This document shows positions 12,975-24,527 of a DNA stretch of 64,000 nucleotides, one piece after another. Where the stretch lies: assembly GCA_025093555.1 (NCBI GenBank), contig JAIWNF010000038.1, positions 186,001 through 250,000 on the forward strand. Reading direction: 5' to 3'. Numbering within the stretch: position 1 is the first letter of the stretch; every line of letters begins with the position of its first letter. Source of the stretch: Circinella umbellata. Its lineage: Eukaryota; Mucoromycota; Mucoromycetes; Mucorales; Lichtheimiaceae. A model generated the notes under the pieces. It was not told the DNA's origin. It made no database searches and worked only from the letters and a program-made list of their open reading frames with translations. Made by a program: the position numbers and the translations under genes.

Positions 12975-14075
12975 TTACGTACAATAATTTCGAGTAGCCA
13001 TTGTTATTACATTATTATATTCTTGAAAATAGAACCATTCTTTATCACAAGAAGCCATTTGATGACAAATATCACTCAACAATTGAATTAACCAAGTTAC
13101 TTGATAATGATAAGAAGCTTGAATAATTTGTTGAGGAGGATCCAAAATTCTTAGCAACAAAGACCATTGATAAGGTAATAATAATAAATTATAATCTGTT
13201 CCATTATGACTATTAGAATGAGAATGAAGAAGTGGCGATTCTTTAAAATTCTTTAAAACACTACTCATTTCCAAAATCACCATACGACCCAAATAAGCTT
13301 TTCCAAAAAGATATTTTCGAATTTCTGGTATGGCTGATAAACCTTCTCGAGCAATAACTAATAATCCAACAAGTGCCACCAAGGAAGAAGAAGAAGAAGA
13401 AGAAGAAGAAGGTCGTGTAGATGTATGTAATATATTTGTACACCATCGAACTAAAGATTGAATCTCTTGTGCTAATTCTGGTTCATTTGCAAATTGTTCT
13501 GAAGGTCGTAAATGATCCAAACTATGAATAATAAATTGTGCACGTTTTTGGATAGTTAATATTTCTTGATAATGACAAAAACTATTATTCTCTTGATTTT
13601 TATTATCATCGATAAGATGATTATAAAATGATTTAAGTTTTTTAGTTTGTTCTTGTTCTTGTTTTTGATGAGAGTGAGTACTTGGTTGATATTCTTCAAT
13701 CATTTGTAAAATAATACGTGGACATCTCACAGCAGTGGTAGTAATCATTTGACACAAAGCCATTCGAGATAAACCATTAATCCACGTTTGTAATGACCAT
13801 GTATCATAAGGTATCATATGAATTCCAGGATCTTGTACACACTTTTCATCGAATAAACCTGCAATATCGGCATTAACAAATAATGTAGATTCTGACATGA
13901 AACTAACATTCGTTTTACTACTATTATAAGAATCATTTGAAAGTGTCGATGATGATGGTGGGGTTGTTGTTGTTGTTGTTGACAACGTATCATTAATAAT
14001 AGTAGAATGAGCAATTCGATCAAGACCAATGATTGATAGGAGATAAGTAAATAATCGTTTTGATGTTGTAGCCAT
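12975..14075 (-). CDS. Uncharacterised single-exon protein, 366 aa
   Basis: I do not recognise this protein. It is an uninterrupted frame of 367 codons, starting at MATTSKRLF; the frame continues upstream, but that part is T-rich leader sequence and hydrophobic nonsense. Mostly helical, with low-complexity inserts: Ser/Thr near residues 35-50, His/Gln/Glu/Lys near 135-150, and a run of about nine Ser from an AGA/AGAAGAAGA-type microsatellite at about 13384-13410. Conserved-looking blocks include TWINGLSRMALCQM, LVRWCTNIL and LVALVGLLVIAREGL. The codon use resembles its neighbours, and the frame stays open across non-repetitive sequence, so it is very likely real. It converges on IML2, with 254 bp between stop codons. 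Confidence 0.75.
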   Translation of the reverse strand: MATTSKRLFTYLLSIIGLDRIAHSTIINDTLSTTTTTTPPSSSTLSNDSYNSSKTNVSFMSESTLFVNADIAGLFDEKCVQDPGIHMIPYDTWSLQTWINGLSRMALCQMITTTAVRCPRIILQMIEEYQPSTHSHQKQEQEQTKKLKSFYNHLIDDNKNQENNSFCHYQEILTIQKRAQFIIHSLDHLRPSEQFANEPELAQEIQSLVRWCTNILHTSTRPSSSSSSSSSLVALVGLLVIAREGLSAIPEIRKYLFGKAYLGRMVILEMSSVLKNFKESPLLHSHSNSHNGTDYNLLLLPYQWSLLLRILDPPQQIIQASYHYQVTWLIQLLSDICHQMASCDKEWFYFQEYNNVITMATRNYCT

Positions 14076-14313
14076 GGAAAGTATGTAATAAAAAAAAGGG
14101 GGGGAGAGTGAGATTGGAATAAGTGTAATGGTTAGGGTATATAAATAGTATATAAAGAGCAATAAGAGGGATTAAAGGAGGAGGGGGGGGGAAAGGGGGA
14201 GTGAAAAAGTGTTTTGAGGGCTAAATTATATTTATATATGAAAAAAAGCAAAGAAAAAAAAAGAAAAAAGAAAAAAGAAATTTGATTTTTTTTTTTTTTT
14301 TAGTATTCTTTTT

Positions 14314-14346
<33 letters not shown>

Positions 14347-15564
14347 GGTTATTAAAGTGAGGTTAACTTGTTAATGATAATAATAATAATAGTGATATGG
14401 TTTTACGTTTTTTTGCTTCTTTTATGTAGGCATAAGGATATCTTGTTAAATAATCAAAGTCCAAAGAAGCAAAATGAAGCATCTGGTTTATATTGTATTT
14501 TGATATAAATGAAGACTTTCCTTTTAATATAATAAAAAGAGTTGATTAGGAAAGTGAGTTTCTTTTGATTTGATATACAATTTCTTTTACAGTACTTTTT
14601 TTTTTTTTAATTGTATGTCAAAAAAAAAAGATAATCTCTCTCTCGTGTATCTTTTATAACTAGCGTTGTTTTGATAAAAAGAAAGAAAGATTAGAGTGAA
14701 AGAGAAAGAGAGAGAGAGAGAGAGAAAAAGGGGAAAGAAAAAAGTATTTTATAAAAAAGAAACTGTCCCGCTGATTCTTTTGGTCAGATGATTTTTATAC
14801 AACACAAGACATCCCCCTTAATCTACCCAATTAATACTGTCTGTGCTGTTTATAAATGACGTAATAACTTCTTTGAACAAACAGAAAATATTTTAATAAT
14901 GATGATGCCATTTATAATCCGTTATTTCTAAAATATCTAAACTGAATATCATTTTTATGTTATTTGTTAAGGGTTAATACATAGTCGTTCATTGTTTTTA
15001 CGTACTTGATCTAATATAACATTTTTAATAGACTACTGGGTAATATAATATATAAAATGACCTTCCATTTTTAGTCTTTAATAATAAAAGGACTCAATAA
15101 CTATTGCAAGTATAATTGAATGAACTCTTTCTAATAATTTCAACATGTTTGATGAGATAATAAATATTTATCACTTATTAAAGAAGTATTTTCTATTTTG
15201 TGTTTAAAAGGCAGTTCAATACGTAGTGCGGTAACTTAAAAAAAAAACGCGTTTAGCAAGAGTGGCGACTTTTTTTTATAGACCACGCGACGCGTTTAAA
15301 TAACTCTCTTTTCTCTCTCTCTCTCTCTCTTTTTTTTTTTCCCTTACGTTCCTTTTTATCCCTTTTGTCCCTTTTCTCTTCTTCTAAAAAAATCCTTTTT
15401 TTTTCTTTTTCTTTTTCTCTTTCTTTTTATTTTTACATTTCTATTCTTTGCACTCTTTTTTTTATTTTTATTTTTATAAGTATTCATAGTCCCTTAAGTG
15501 AATTCTTTTTTTTTCTTTTTGCATAACCTACGTTTTCCCCCAATTGTTGTTTTTTTTTTTGAAC
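14076..15564. other. Intergenic, low-complexity rich
   Basis: About 1.5 kb between divergently transcribed genes. It contains very long T tracts (about 14282-14301 and 14319-14346), a (GA)n run near 14700-14725, and pyrimidine-rich CT runs at 15300-15540 leading into the next gene. An ACGCG cluster lies at 15247-15296. No ORF or RNA gene supported. Confidence 0.6.
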
Positions 15565-17911
15565 ATGGGACTTAAACGAACAGTGCTCATTGATGAGCCA
15601 TTTCCTGATCTTTTTTGTGGTTTATGTCAAGGTTTGTTCAATTTCTTTCTTTTTTTTCTTATATAAAGAAAAAAGAAAAGTAAATTAATTATTTATAATT
15701 TATTCTACTTGAATTGTAAAAAAAAAAAAAAAAAAGGTCACTAAGATAATGAGGTTTTATTATTATTATTTTAGAGATCTTGGACGACCCAGTTCAAGTT
15801 CGTTGTCCTGAAGGTAAACAAAAAAAAAAAAAAAAAATTTCAACCGAAAAAAAAAAAAAAGAAAAACTCTCTTTATAATGATAAAACTAAGATTTTTATT
15901 TTTATTATTAGATCATATGTTTTGTAATAGTTGTATTGAAAATTATTTACAACAAAGTCGAACATGTCCACATTGTTTAACAGATCTTGACCCATCTTTA
16001 TTTCAACCATCCAAATTTGTTCAACGTCAAATCGGTAGATTACGTGTAAGATGTCCATATCATGAAGCAGGATGTACTTGGCAAGGTATATTATCTGATA
16101 CTCATCCAAATGAGGTAAAAAAAAAAAAAAAGAATGTTAAATTTTAAATGTAAACAGAGGAAGATGATAACCAATAAAATACAAAGGAAATAACTGATAT
16201 AATATTAATAATAATGTATTTATAGTGTAGCTTTGAATTAAGTGAATGTCCAAATACAAAACATGGTTGTAAAGAACGATTACGTCGAATGGATATACAA
16301 CAACATGAATGTCCTTTTGAATTATTGACATGTCCTAATATGATGCCATTGTGTAAACCTTTTTTTCGTAAGGATAAAGAAATTCATGAACGTTCATGTC
16401 GATCATACCCATGTCCATTTGCCATTCAAGGATGTACTTTTATTGGAACATTAATGGACGTAAATACACATTGTGATATGTATTGTGGAAAATTACATCA
16501 ACGTATCAAAGAATTAGAAGTAGAATGTAATCGATTAAATAAATGTATTACAGAATGTAATGGAGGAAATTGTAAAGAATTAATTCAACAACATCAACAC
16601 ATTTCAACTACTAATAATACTACTACTATTACCACTACCCAGACGAATACGAATCCAACAGCATTATCAACTACTACTACTACAACATCATCAAAAAAGG
16701 ATTCTACCAAAGATGATGAAGATATGGGAGGCATTGAATTATTGGAACAAATGTTAAATAACAATAATGATTACTTGTCATTGGGTTTACTAAATAATGA
16801 TAATACCAATGATTTAGATAATAAATCTTCTAACGAATCATCATCACAACAACAACAACAACAACAAGGATCTAATACATCACAACAAAATAAACAACAA
16901 CCTTTAATCAATAGTTTATTAAGTGGAGGCTCAGGACCCAATGATTTAATGGATATTAGTGATTCTTTATTACCATTACCATTTATGCCTTTTATTGACA
17001 CCAATAAACAACAACAACAACCATCCACTGCTACTGCTGCTGCACCAAAACGATCCTCTAATGGAAAAATTATTCGATACAGTAAAAATACTCGATTAGC
17101 TCACAGTGCAATGCGTATTAAACGACAACAACAAAATCCATATTATTATTTCTCTGATATGAATCCATTTGAATCCCTTTTAGAGGATTTAGATGTTGCT
17201 ATTAAACCGGATTTTCAATATCAACAATCAACATCACAACCATCACAAGAAGAAGATGTATCTACACCCATGTCACAAACTGTAGCAACACCTGCATCTA
17301 TTATTTCTACATCGAGTCAACAAGATGATATTTCTAATATGATGGCTCAACATACACTTTCATCACCTCAAAATAATCCATTTTCATTTAATAATTTAGA
17401 TGATGTACAGAAATATTTATCAGATATGACACCATCTCAACAACAACCTCATCCTACTTTGACAACAGAAGATAATACTGTAACGTCACCAGCATATACC
17501 ACACCTCCTACTATTAATAATAATAATAACAATAATAATACTACAAATATTAGCTCTATTACCAATTCATCATCTTCGATGGCTACACCAGTTCAAAGTA
17601 GTCCATTACGAAATAGTAGTAGTAATAAAACAAGTAAATCAAGAAACAAAGGAGATACCAAGGATAATAATAAAAAGACTAAAAAGTCTTCCATAATAGA
17701 TGTTCGATCACCACAACAGCAACAACCTTCATCCCCTAATAATATTAACAGTAATAATGCATCATCACCTACTCCATCAGATACTCCCAAGAAAAGACCT
17801 ATGTTTGTTTTAGCATCAAGTTATTTAAGTAACTATGGAAACAATAAACAACAACAACAACAACAACAACAATTGCAAGCATCAACATCATCTTCCACAT
17901 CATCATCATAA
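15565..17911 (+). CDS. RING-finger plus TRAF-type zinc-finger protein (probable E3 ubiquitin ligase)
   Basis: Probable ubiquitin ligase or TRAF-like scaffold. Exons 15565-15631, 15775-15813, 15912-16114 and 16226-17911 give 664 aa. Residues about 18-57 form a C3HC4 RING (C18, C21, C33, H37, C40, C43, C54, C57). Residues about 85-205 hold Cys/His-rich TRAF-type fingers (RCPYHEAGCTW, CPNTKHGCKERLRR, CPFAIQGCTFIG), followed by a short coiled coil near KIKELEVEC-like sequence. The remaining roughly 430 residues are disordered, rich in Gln, Asn, Ser and Thr with several poly-Q and poly-N runs, and lack a MATH/TRAF-C domain. It is a RING plus TRAF-finger architecture with an unusual disordered tail instead of a receptor-binding domain. 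Substrates cannot be inferred. Confidence 0.85.
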
Positions 17912-18073
17912 AAAACAAAAAATAAAATTAAAAAAAAAACAAAAATATATAACACACTCATATTGTAATATATATGCATTCATTCTTAATAACATTTAAT
18001 AATAACTATTATACAAGAAAAACCTCATAATTATTTATTATGTATATACAAATTGATTAATTCTTTTTTTTAT

Positions 18074-21000
18074 CTATGCAAACATGAATACATTCTTTTG
18101 TGCAGTACACATTTTTTGTGCTCTTTCTGTTCCAACAATTCTTTCTAATTTCAAATGATCATATCGAGAAAATAAAGCTGTACATGAAAAAGTGGCTTCT
18201 TCTGCTGCACTCGCTTCATTAAATTTGAGTCCCAAAAAGTTAACAATTTCATTATAAAATTGTGGATGATCTGGTAACCCATAAAATACAACATGGAAAG
18301 TACCACGAATATTCAATCTTCGGAAGAAATGAACACGTTCTGTATAAAGTAAAAAGCTAGTACGACCATGGAAAAATTGACCTCTTGCACGAGTAATACC
18401 TTTGGGAGTGGTATATCTTTTTTTTTAAAAGAAAAAAAAATTAGTTTTCTTTCTTTTTCTCTTCCCCAAAAAATAAAACAAAAACAGGTAGTTCTCAACT
18501 TACTCAGATAAAGGTTCATAAGAATACATATTATCTTCAAAATAATTACGAATACGAACAAAATCAAAATAAGATGGGATGAAAATGAGGGTATGAGATT
18601 GCATAATAGCTGATTTACGTAATCCAGGTAATGTCTATTATAATCATAATATATTGAAAGTTAGTTAGATATTAATATCATTTTTCCCCTTTCTTTAATT
18701 TTTATTAGTATATCCATTACCTTTTCAATAAAATATTTGAATCGTGTATCATCCATTGCTGCTAATGATGTAGTATCCACACGAGTAAAAGTCTAATAAT
18801 CATTATAATTTAGTAAATAAAGAAAGTATGTTCTTAAATATATATATATATATATATTATTACCTGTTGTACTTGAGGAATAACATCAAGAATAGTACCA
18901 TCTTCCGTTTTTTGTTTAATTTTAAGTTTACCAGCAATATTCTTAAAATACTTGTTGAAAATTGCATTAAATTCAGGTGTCAAAAATTCAGTAAATACTA
19001 ATGTTTGACGTAAATATTGAGCTCTATAGATATCATAAAAAAAAGGAGTGTTAATTTATTCAATGTGAAGATCATTGTCATTTTATACAGGCTATAAACA
19101 GACTATAATAAAACTTACTTTTTATCAAGATACCAATTTTTAATTCTTGAAATATCACAACCATGAGTATCAAGAGGAATTCGATTCATATATTGAAGTA
19201 TATGCTAATATATCCAATTTATTTATTAGCTTCTCTTTCTATAGTCTCTCTAATTTACTATATATATTTACCTCAACATGTTCCCAATTTTGCATTAAAA
19301 AGTTATTTGCTTGATCAAAAATAACAAGTTCAATTGAAGATAAGAAATCAAAATCTTGTTTTTTATCACTATCAAAGAATATATATAAATATAAAATGTT
19401 AAATTCTTATTGGGATCTACATTCTATTTCATAAACTAAAAGAAAAAAAATAAAATAACATATCATTTTTACCCTTCTGTTCCAATCATCATACGTAAAC
19501 CTAAAGGTGAAGCAATAATCATATCCGCAGCATAATAATCACTATAAAACTTCATACTTTTTCTTGTAAATTTAATAGCCAAACGGAAATGATCATCAAT
19601 ATTTCCTTTAAAAGTTGCAAGAAAATCAGCAGGTTTGGTATCATCCACACTTTCTTGTTCTCGTAATCGATATTCATCATAAAATCGTTTTTTATTTTCT
19701 TGTTGTTCACTACCCGAAAGTTTAATCATCATATCAACAATTTCTACAGCAGAGTTTCTGAATGGAACGACAATTAATACTTTAGGTCGAGTAAAACCTT
19801 GATCACGAATATCGCTATTAAAAAAAAATATAATTAGTTTTTTTTTTTTCCCAATTTAGTTTATCCCAGTATAATGATCAATATAATATACAAAATAAAT
19901 AAAAAATTTATATATATATATATATACCCAATATCAGCATTATCAGCTTGTGCCTTTGTGATCTTATTAGTATTTCTCATAATACGATCACGATTTCTAA
20001 CATAGATAGAAAGAATAAAAGTTAGAAAACAAAAAAATGAATACAAATATATAAATACAAACTTACTTGTGAATATGATTTAATGCGTGTAAAACATATG
20101 TATTTCTAATTTCAGTTGCATTATCCAAGTTACGATTACAATATAAAACGTCACGATATTCATTCATTTGTTGAAATAAACGGTCTTGTAATGGAGTGAA
20201 TATTTGGGATTCTAAATATACAATAGATCATTTTTCTTATAAGTTTCCATAGAAACGAAAATTACATATCCTTGTTACATCACAGCTTTTTTTTTTTGCC
20301 CAGGGAGGCCTTACCATCTTCCGAATTCAATTGTTCCTTATTTGCCTTTTTCCAAAGCTTAGAAAGACGACCTCTTACTTTAGCTTTCACTAAATCAGTT
20401 ACTGGTTTTGATTCTTTGACAGACTTATCAGGTGATAGGGTATAGCTAACCACATCCTTTAAAACATCATCATCAAAAGTTTCAGGTTTCCATTTTCGTT
20501 CTTCAACAAGTGAAATTTTTTCATCAAAATCTTTAGGTTGTTCATCTGCGAAATGACGAGCATATGGATCCTCTATTTTAGAAAAAAATAATTATATTAA
20601 TTTGGGTTTTTTGAATTGAAAGAAAAAAAAAGAATTCTTCCTTTTTTTTACCATCATTTTCTTCATCATCACTGGATTCATCTCCAATCGTAACTTGATC
20701 TTGTTTTTCTTCTTTGTCAATAAGACCTTGTCCATCATCTAAATAAAAATCTGATAAGTGATTCCTGCTTTTTTTATTCTTATTTTTTTTTATACTAGAT
20801 TTATAACTAAAGTATCCAAATTAATTACCTTCTTCCTCCTCTTCATCTTCTTCCATGGATTCTTCATCTTCATCTTCTTCAGCATCGTTATCATCATCTT
20901 CCTCTTCATCTTCTTCATCCTCCTCCTCCTCCTCTTCTTCTTCATCTTCAATTCCCTCTTGTTCACGTTTAATTCTAGCATAAAATGTTTGATTTTTGGA

Positions 21001-21540
21001 TGTCTTTTGTAATGATCCAACTAATTGGGAATAAGCAGATGGTTTTTGCCAACTTTCTTCTTCTTCATCATCAACAACACTTTGATCATCTTCACTTTCA
21101 AATTGAACTTTTTCCTCTTCCATTTGTCGATCTAAATCTTCTTCATAAACAACTCGTCGTGGGCGTCTATATTAAAGTATATTTGGGGTTACTAACATAA
21201 TTAACAAAAGCATATATACCTTACTCATCCACCACCACCACCACCACCACCACCACCATCATCACGTCAAAAATTATTCATACTTTAAACTAGGTTCTCC
21301 TTCTTCACCACTTGCATTTTCATTATCTTCTTCTTCTTCATCTTGAAAATCTTGTGGAATCAAAGATCCATATTCTTTAAGATCATTTCTTTGTTTTCGA
21401 GACAAGCTACCAAATTTGATAGATTCATTTTTACGTTTTGAACCTGATTTCGAAGAAGCGAGACCAGACACATGTTGACTTGGTTCACGATTCTTTTTAT
21501 GTGCAAAACTTTTACTAACAGCCGATCGTCCTTTTACCAT
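18074..21540 (-). CDS. UTP25: U3 snoRNP / SSU processome protein UTP25 (DEF family)
   Basis: Nucleolar factor of the small-subunit processome, related to animal DIGESTIVE ORGAN EXPANSION FACTOR; it has a helicase-like fold without a working ATPase motif. Thirteen exons (21540-21284, 21166-20829, 20738-20652, 20572-20315, 20211-20067, 19996-19928, 19814-19473, 19368-19272, 19204-19119, 19023-18864, 18792-18721, 18634-18504, 18416-18074) give 794 aa. Seen: a basic N-terminus, two very acidic Glu/Asp runs, [14 protein letters not shown], the [15 protein letters not shown] block, the diagnostic [19 protein letters not shown] and [15 protein letters not shown] segments, [15 protein letters not shown], and [20 protein letters not shown] near the end. 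Intron 1 carries a (CAC)n repeat. It converges on the RING gene (162 bp). Confidence 0.95.
21230..21265. repeat. (CAC)n trinucleotide repeat inside UTP25 intron 1
   Basis: About twelve CAC/CCA units ending in CATCATCAC, lying within the 117-nt first intron (21167-21283) of UTP25. The repeat fills close to a third of the intron. The frame continues correctly across the intron, so the repeat is spliced out. Confidence 0.85.
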
Positions 21541-21881
21541 TCTGTATATATATTTATATGTATGTATGCGAATCTATGACTTGATTATTTATTTATTTAT
21601 AAAATAATCTCGCGATCGATCAAAAAAAAAAAAGAGGAAGTTTATTTTTTTTTTTATGGAAAGAAAAAATTATTGTCTGAAAATTTCTTTGGCCAATAAT
21701 TTTGGGCGCTTATACAATTCCTGGAGAATAATTTGAAGGGAAGGGGAAAAATATAAGTGGTCTTAAATGGTCCATGAATAACAGTGGGTGTCTGACTTGC
21801 ACCTATGATAAATGAATATATAACAGTTAAATTATTTGATAAGATTTTTGGTTTACTTTACACATATGCTCATCATCTTAG

Positions 21882-22379
21882 TTACTTAAAATACACACCA
21901 TACGGACGGAGTGATGGTGAAACCAAACTAAATTTTTCATCCAGTTGGAATTTACTGGTTGTAGTTGCTGATGTTGTGGTGGTAGTCGGGGAAGGGTTAT
22001 ATGATGGTAATGGTATACGGTCGGGTGATAATAGAGTTGTTGTACCTGCCAATCCAATACCGGTTGCACCAACCGAATCTCGATTAAAAGTGGTATAGCC
22101 AGCTTTCACTGCGGGACATTCAGGATTCGTCCAGATGAGTGCACTGTGTAATGTTTTCTTCCTTTTCCCATTCTTGACAATACTTGACGATGATAGTTCC
22201 AAGGGTGAGAAGCAAAAAACGCATGTTTGACTAGATCTGTGTTCGTTTTGTAAACCAACAACCGTCGAATGGTAATGTGCATCTCGAAACCTCTTCCTAC
22301 CTCTTGGTCGTCCTTTAAGAAATGTGTTAAAACCCATTCCTGCAAGTCCAATCCTGTCAATACAAAAAAAAAAAAACAT
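21882..22379 (-). pseudogene. Relic of a TnpB/Fanzor-like transposon-encoded protein (C-terminal zinc ribbon and RuvC-III)
   Basis: A 165-codon frame whose middle matches the C-terminal signature of the OrfB/TnpB/Fanzor superfamily: NEHRSSQTCVFC (family: E-x-TS-x-C-x2-C), a basic loop, TNPECPAV in place of the second Cys pair, then NRDSVGATGIGLAG, which corresponds to the RuvC-III motif RD-x-NAA-x-NI. Upstream residues KGRPRGRKRFRDAHYHST resemble the lysine/arginine-rich region before the ribbon in Mucoralean homologues as I remember them. One zinc ligand appears lost (ALIWTNPEC has Trp where Cys is expected), and the N-terminal two-thirds is missing as an open frame; the sequence upstream to about 23020 holds only broken fragments. 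This is therefore a dead copy. Family assignment is by motif; live protein expression is unlikely. Confidence 0.6.
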
Positions 22380-23030
22380 TCATGTCAATTTCTTAATCTC
22401 ATAACAGTATTACATAAAAATGATATAATAAACAAAATAATAAAAGTAAGCTTACAGCATCATGAGGGTAACTTCTTTTTCTTCAAATACAATTTATCGG
22501 CTGCTACCTTTTTCACGTAGCTTAGGCTTTTCAAAGCTATAGATCAGTTATCTGGTCTAACAATAGTATTATATATCCATCGTTCGCATCAATTACTGAC
22601 TCTTTAATGCCATTTATATATATAATAATAAAAAATATATATCTCGAACGGTTAAGTCATGATTTGAGTCACTCAATAGCTGGCCCCTTTTCAGTTCAAA
22701 CAACACTACAACTTAAGGTTCTATTCTAGACAGAAAAACGTTTTTTACATTTTGGTCTACCAGGACCGCATCTCTATGGCGAAGACACATCGTCGTTATT
22801 CATATTATAACAAGAGGAAAAACCTGTGTTGTATAAAAATAAAATTTCAACAAAATTGAAAATTCCATACGAGCATAAACGATCTCAGTACAAATAAATC
22901 ATGATTTCACTGGTTGAAATTGCTGCTTAACTTGTAGAATGATTGGCGCCAGGTACTTTAACACCGCCAATAATATTTTTTCAGGCTGCTTAAAAAATGT
23001 TGTTAAAGTAGAAGTCAAAAAAATTTATAA
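22380..23030 (-). pseudogene. Fragmented coding traces upstream of the TnpB/Fanzor-like relic
   Basis: Minus-strand frames contain short protein-like pieces separated by stops: an open stretch of about 39 codons ending at 22899-22901 (containing FFKQPEKILLAVLKYLAP), GPGRPKCKKRF near 22740-22775, INGIKESVIDANDGYI near 22570-22615, and VTLMML just before a possible intron (donor near 22453, acceptor near 22353). They lie in an order and orientation that could be the decayed N-terminal part of the same gene. None is individually diagnostic, so this is inference from position. Confidence 0.3.
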
Positions 23031-23095
23031 TTTTCATAAATTATAGTATACTCTTCCTTCTCCCCCTGTCTCCCTCCCCCCTTTTTTTCTCGTAT

Positions 23096-23122
23096 GTGTG
23101 TGTGTGTGTGTGTGTGTGTGTA
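23096..23122. repeat. (GT)n microsatellite
   Basis: An uninterrupted GT dinucleotide run of about 13 units, followed 80 bp later by an (AT)n run at about 23200-23220. Both lie in the spacer downstream of the paralogue-A gene. Confidence 0.9.
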
Positions 23123-23270
23123 ATGTGGTTATAATGACTTGATATCCTATTTGAAAAGAAATTATTATAAAATTTATTGATTAATGATTTTAGTATTTGT
23201 ATATATATATATATATATATTCAGTGCAAAATGATAAAAAAAATATAATGTATAATATAAGATGATTATG

Positions 23271-24158
23271 TTATGGTGATAATGGTACATTAGAGAGAGA
23301 TGGAGATGGAGATGTAAAATTAGAAAAGGAAGAAGAAGAAGGGGGCGTTTCAATGGTAACCACAGTAGTATGTCGAGGTATTGAATGTAACGGTCTCAGA
23401 GCAACAGGTGTCATGGATGGAACAATAGATACTCTATCTGCCCATTCATTTACATCCATATTTACAGTATGAAACCCATTTTTTATTTTTTTACGATTTG
23501 ATAACGGCTTTTCCATTCGATGTTGTCGTTTTTTTGACAATTTAATAGATTTTGTATAAGACATTGATGAATTTGATTTCATTGTAACTTGTTCCTTAAT
23601 AGATGGCTTTACACTTGTAATCATAAAACCTTTATTAAAACATATCAAAGAAGGAATTTAGTAACCATTCTTTCCTCCCCTCCACCTTCATCACCTTATT
23701 ATTTTATTTTTACCTTTTGTAGCTCCTGTTACAATCATACAATTATCATCACTATCATCATCATCCTCGTCTTCTTTTGAAGAATCTATGGATTCTGTTG
23801 ATGATAATTCTTCTATCTCCTCTTCTCCTTTTTTAACATTATATATTGATCCTGTTTGTGCTTCTTCAATTTCACGATGATGAATCATTTTTTTCAATAC
23901 CATAAGATTTTCAAGTACTTGATGTTTCCACCATTCACCATGGTCAGGGTGATGTTGTAATACTGAAATATGTTTTTGCATGGAAGTATAAAGACAATGT
24001 TGTACTTTATAATCAATATAAGTACATAGATCATGGACAGTCATTGGAAATAATGGTCGTTCATCTTCAAGACGTTCAGGATAATAATATAATATAAAGC
24101 GATGGTAGCCAACAATAGAATAACGTAAACGTGCTTCTAAGGTCTTTATACCGCGCAT
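23271..24158 (-). CDS. Uncharacterised paralogue A of a two-member local family, 267 aa
   Basis: Exons 24158-23714 and 23629-23271 (intron phase 1). I do not recognise the family. Residues about 10-100 form a helical block with YHRFILYYYPERL, LFPMTVHDLCTYIDYK, then YTSMQKHISVLQHHPDHGE and WWKHQVLENL, followed by an acidic Ser/Asp/Glu linker. The C-terminal exon has a basic patch and a WADRVSIVPSMTPV motif. The gene at 36267-37122 has the same two-exon plan, the same intron phase and matching motifs at both ends, so the two are paralogues. The N-terminal block is reminiscent of the SAM-like core-binding domain of tyrosine recombinases (proline, T-x2-DL, then a helix with I-x2-L and HHP); that is only a resemblance, and no catalytic domain is present. 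Confidence 0.8.
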
Positions 24159-24527
24159 GAAAACAATTTCCTTGTTGTGATTGTTATGAAGATAACCGCG
24201 TTCGTGTCGTGTCGTGTCGTTTCGTGCCTTTTTTTTTTTCTTTTCAATTAAAAAAGATGAGTAGCCCCACCGTCGCCTAATAAAAAAAAATAAAAAAAAA
24301 CAATATGCAAATAACTAAAGCATTTATGGTAACACAAAGTTTGCAAACATTGGGTTGAAAGGTTACAAAGAAACAATGACAGGTTTTTCTATTACAAGAA
24401 CATCAAAATATGTCCATATTTTTTTTACTACTAAGTTGATACATATATAGATATCATATATATTAAGCTCTTTATTATGTACAATAAAAAATAAAATAAA
24501 AATAAAAAGATGAGAGTTGTAATTTTT
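24159..24527. other. Intergenic with GTGTC pentamer repeat
   Basis: Spacer between the paralogue-A start and the GPI8 stop. Around 24198-24222 there are three to four near-perfect copies of the pentamer GTGTC/GTTTC immediately upstream of the paralogue-A start codon. No ORF is supported. Confidence 0.6.

Noticed and set aside
20758..21020. Phe/Ile-rich + frame and Lys/Met-rich minus frame
   Set aside because: They are shadow frames of the acidic repeat region in UTP25 exon 2.
22106..22360. 84-codon minus-strand frame over the TnpB/Fanzor relic
   Set aside because: It is an alternate frame of the same segment; only the 21882-22379 frame carries the zinc-ribbon and RuvC-III signature.
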